Shown in pieces: positions 61,106 to 64,000 of a stretch of DNA of 64,000 nucleotides (position 1 is its first letter; each line of letters starts with the position of its first letter). This stretch comes from Cacajao melanocephalus. Its lineage: Eukaryota > Chordata > Mammalia > Primates > Pitheciidae. Under the pieces are notes generated by a model, which was not told the origin of the DNA, did no database searches, and saw nothing but the letters and a program-made list of their open reading frames with translations. Location of the stretch: the NCBI GenBank assembly GCA_963573385.1, contig CAUYLG010033066.1, positions 121,344 to 185,343 of the forward strand, read 5' to 3'. Made by a program: the position numbers and the translations under genes.

Positions 61106-61763
61106 TACATGTAATTCATCATATTAACAAAACTAAAACAATACAATTATCTCAATAGATGCAGAAAAAAACATTTACACAAAATCCAGCACCAAATAAT
61201 GATAAAACTTCTCAGCAAATGAGGAATACAGGGAAATATTTTCAAACCAGTAACAGGAATCTGTAAAACTTACAGATAAAATCATCCTTTGTGGTATCAT
61301 ACTGAACACTTTTCTCCTAAGATCATGAGCAAGGCAAGGATTCCCACTTTCATCACTTCTACTCAACATCATACTGAAAATCCTAACCATTTGCAATAAT
61401 AAGAAAAAGTTGTCAGTGACATAAAAATCAGAAAAAAGGAAGCAAAACTGTCTATGTGAAAATGATGTAATTCTTTACAAAAAAAATCATGGAAAATCTA
61501 AAAAGCTACACAACATTTTGTTTAAAAAAGTCAACTGTAACCACTGCACATCTATTAGCATGGCCAAAATACAGAGCATAAACAACATCAAATGTTGGCA
61601 AGGATGTGGAGCAATGGGAGCTCTCATTCACTTCTGATGAGAATAAAATGATACAGCCACTTTGGAGGAAAATTTGATGTTTTGTTGCAAAAATAAACAT
61701 ACTATTATTACACTATCCAGCAATTATACTCCTTGATATTTACTGAGAGTTAAAAACTTATGT
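61106..61763 (+). mobile_element. L1M ORF2 and 3' region, sense (resumed)
   Basis: 'attatctcaatagatgcaga', 'acacttttctcctaagatca', 'gcaaggcaaggattcccact' and 'catcacttctactcaacatc' continue ORF2. After about 61510 the sequence jumps to 3' ORF2/UTR ('agcatggccaaaatacagag', 'gttggcaaggatgtggagca', 'gccactttggaggaaaattt', 'atactccttgatatttactg'), so a middle segment is missing. Includes the donor of the inverted insert. Confidence 0.82.
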
Positions 61764-61764
61764 C

Positions 61765-62516
61765 TGGGGGATCCCAAGATGGCTGAATAAGAGGCAGCTC
61801 CCTAAAGCAGCTCCCAGAGAGAGAGACACAGAAGCTGAGTGGTCTCCACAATTCCAAATGAGGTACCAGGTTCATTTTGTGGGTCTCGTTGGACAGTGAG
61901 TATAAACCAAATAGGGCAAGTTGAGGCAAGGTGGGGCACTGCCCCACCCAGGAGGTGCATGCAACCCACCAGAGGACCCAGGAATCTCCCACTCTGGGAC
62001 TTCAGTTCAGATACAGCACTCCACCCAAGCCCTCTACAACTCACAGAACAGGAGATCTTCGCCAGGCTGAAAAGCCTCAGTGAGCTGCCTGAATAGGGCA
62101 GAACAGCAACTTCAGTGTCGGGGCTAGATGGAAGCACTGGCTGATGGAAAAGCCAGAAAGCTGGCTGGATGGAGCTACCTGCCCCCAAGAAAGAAGGGGA
62201 ACTGAAAGCAGGGAAATAGCCCATACAGCAGGATGGGTCTCCCCCCAACACCGGCACAAAGCTCAGCAGGCTAAAAACCTCTCACTCCAGAGTTTTGCAC
62301 CCAGAACATCAGTTAGAGAGTGACCAGGAATGATTGAGCTCAGCGGGGGGAAGGGCAGCCACCATTGCAGAAGCCTGCCTAATTTTCCTGAATAAATAAA
62401 AGACACACCAGCTCCGCTGAATCCGTGGCAGCCCAGCAGTGCCTCTGCAGGCAGACAAAGGAAAGGCCACCTCCCCAAGCAGCTACCTGAGATCAAAACT
62501 ATAGAAATCCAACAAG
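61765..62516 (+). promoter_or_regulatory. L1 5'UTR / internal promoter region
   Basis: The L1 5'UTR carries an internal RNA polymerase II promoter. The YY1 core 'caagatgg' is visible at 61779-61786, close to the start, as in active L1s. Whether this diverged copy still drives transcription cannot be judged. A 151-codon frame on the minus strand (61802-62257) covers the 5'UTR and is not a known protein. Confidence 0.6.
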
Positions 62517-63515
62517 ATAAGAAGAAACCAGCACAAGAAGAATGAAACCATCAAAAACCAGAACGCCTCTCCCCCACCACGAGATCACAACTTCTCACTA
62601 GCAAGGGAACAAAACTGGACGGAGAACAAATTTGACAAATTGACAGAAGCAGGCTTCAGAAGGTGGGTAATAACAAACTTCTCTGAGTTAAAGGAACATG
62701 TTCTATCCCAATGCAAAGAAACTGAAAGCCTTGAAAAAAGGTTAGACAAAATGCTAACTACAGTAACCAGCTTAGAGAAGAACATAAATGACTTGATGGA
62801 GCTGAAAAACACAGCAGAAGAACTTCGTAAAGCATACACAAGTTTCAATAGCCAAATAGATCAAGCAGAAGAAAGGATATAAGAGATTGAAGATCAACTC
62901 GATGAAATAAAACAAGAAGGCAAGAAAAGAGAACAAAGAGTTAAAAGAAATGAACAAAGCCTTCAAGAAATATGGGATTATGTGAAAAGACCTAATCTAT
63001 GCTTGATTGGTGTACCAGAAGATGACAGGGAGAATGAATCCAAGCTGGAAAACACTCTTCAGGATATTATCCAGGAGAACTTCCCCAACCTAGCAAGGCA
63101 GGCTAACATTCAAATACAGGAAATACAGAGAACACCACAACTATACTCCTCTAGAAGAGCAACCCCAAGGCACATAATCATCAGATTCACCAGGGTTGAA
63201 ACGAAGGAAAAAATGATAAGTGCCACCAGAGAGAAAGGTCGGGTCACCCACAAAGGGAAGCATATCAGACTCACAGCAGATCTCTTAGCAGAAACCCTAC
63301 AAGCCAGAAGAGAGTGGGGGCCAATATTCAACATCCTTAAAGAAAAGATCTTTCAACCCATAATTTCATATCCAGCCAAACCAAGCTTCATAAGTGATGG
63401 GGAAATAAAATCCTTTACAGACAAGCAATTGCTGAGAGATTTTATCACTACCAGACCTGCCCTACAACAGCTCCTGAAGGAAGCACTAAACAAAGAAGGG
63501 AAAAACCAGTACTAG
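62517..63515 (+). pseudogene. L1 ORF1 (RNA-binding protein), disrupted
   Basis: Intact ORF1p is a trimeric nucleic-acid chaperone: N-terminal coiled coil, RRM, C-terminal domain. Here 333 codons can be followed in one frame without frameshift, near the usual 338. Two lesions are visible. The expected start is ATA at 62517-62519, and codon 122 is an ochre stop (62880-62882) at the end of the coiled coil ('QIDQAEERI' then stop). The open C-terminal half (62982-63515) keeps 'NEQSLQEIWDYVKRP' just upstream in frame, 'LIGVPEDD', 'RTPQLYSSRRATPRHIIIRF', 'REKGRVTHKGK' and 'ARREWGPIFNILKEK'. Not expected to give full-length protein. Confidence 0.95.
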
Positions 63516-63587
63516 CCACTGCAAAAAAGAACCAAATGGAAAGACCAATGACACAATGAAGAAATTATGCCAACCAAAGGTAATGAA

Positions 63588-64000
63588 ATGGCAAGATCAA
63601 ATTCACACATAACAATATTAACATTAAATATAAATGGACTAAATGCCCCTATCAAAAGACACAGACTGGCCTATTGGATAAAAAGCCAAGAATCATAGGT
63701 GTGCTATATTCAGGAGACCCATCTCATTTGCAAAGACACACATAGACTCAAAATAAAGGGATGGAAGAAGATTTACCAAGTAAATGGAGAGCAGAAGAAA
63801 GCAGCGGTGGCGATCCTAGTCTCTGATAAAACAGACTTTAAACCAACAAAGATCAAAAGAGACAAAGAAGGGCATTACATAATGGTAAAAGGATCAATAC
63901 AATAAGAAGAGCTAACTATTCTGAATATATATGCACCCAATACGGGAGCACCCAGATCCATAAAGCAAGTCCTTAATGACCTACAAAGAGACTTAGACTC
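63588..64000 (+). pseudogene. L1 ORF2 5' part (endonuclease domain), disrupted, partial
   Basis: ORF2p carries an AP-type endonuclease and reverse transcriptase. The ATG is at 63588, 72 bp after the ORF1 stop. The frame reads 'MARSNSHITILTLNINGLNA', retaining the catalytic Asn14 position, and later 'YIQETHL' with Glu43. Stops interrupt it at codon 37 (TAG, 63696-63698) and codon 106 (TAA, 63903-63905). After the second stop the frame stays readable ('LTILNIYAPNTGAP') to the window edge. The RT region is outside the window. Non-functional as seen. Confidence 0.95.

Larger units (their letters stand above)
61765..64000 (+). mobile_element. L1PB-like LINE-1 with intact 5' end, runs off window
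   Basis: Begins 'gggggatcccaagatggctg', the standard L1 5' start, with a 5'UTR of about 750 bp containing 'caccattgcagaagcctgcc' and similar blocks. ORF1 (from 62517) and the first part of ORF2 (from 63588) follow. Inserted into the older L1M. The 3' end and target duplication lie outside the window. The ORF1 form and 5'UTR suggest an older primate subfamily (L1PB or early L1PA); exact subfamily unverified. Confidence 0.9.

Noticed and set aside
61802..62257. 151-codon minus-strand frame
   Set aside because: Lies wholly in the L1 5'UTR, which is GC-richer and so has few stops. No known protein is encoded there.

Overview
The window is primate, almost certainly human, nuclear DNA. Nine Alu copies, a primate-type L1 3' end with a perfect target-site duplication, THE1/MST LTRs and the 5' end of a young-to-middle-aged L1 sit among older mammalian repeats (MIR, L2, MER5, MER20, MLT1, Tigger, L1M). 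Base composition is AT-rich with few CpGs. I find no convincing protein-coding exon, rRNA, tRNA or other structured RNA gene, and no CRISPR array or bacterial element. The reading frames present are chance frames or decayed LINE-1 frames. The stretch reads as intergenic or deep intronic DNA. Subfamily names come from memory of consensus sequences and were not checked by alignment.

Layout. 1-15.7 kb: mostly unique AT-rich DNA with an antisense MLT1-like LTR, a long (TA)n tract, small hAT elements, a (CT)n tract beside a CpG-retaining segment that may be an enhancer, L2/MIR fossils, a Tigger-type element with TA duplication, and a long antisense L1M. 15.7-17.5 kb: 5'-truncated L1PA-type L1. 19.8-22.4 kb: old sense L1 broken up by two opposite-facing Alus and an antisense L1 piece. 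23-34.7 kb: L2, MIR and MER5-like fossils, Alus, an antisense MLT1. 35.5-36.0 kb: second enhancer-like segment. 38-45.6 kb: MER20, several MLT1 and THE1/MST solo LTRs (two with perfect 5-bp duplications), long antisense L2, a promoter-like patch, sense L2. 47-56 kb: Alus, microsatellites, MIRs and more LTRs. 56.4-64 kb: an old L1M successively interrupted by an L1MA-type 3' end, an Alu, an ERV1-type LTR and finally an L1PB-like L1 whose 5'UTR, broken ORF1 and start of ORF2 run off the right edge.

The most unusual observation is a gap-free 138-bp inverted repeat. Positions 59818-59955, lodged inside an Alu, match the reverse complement of 61576-61713 at 130 of 138 positions. The second copy lies in its native L1 context, so the Alu appears to have received a locally templated, inverted insertion. 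Other items for follow-up are three candidate conserved non-coding segments and one promoter-like patch. No gene network can be described, because no functional gene is visible.
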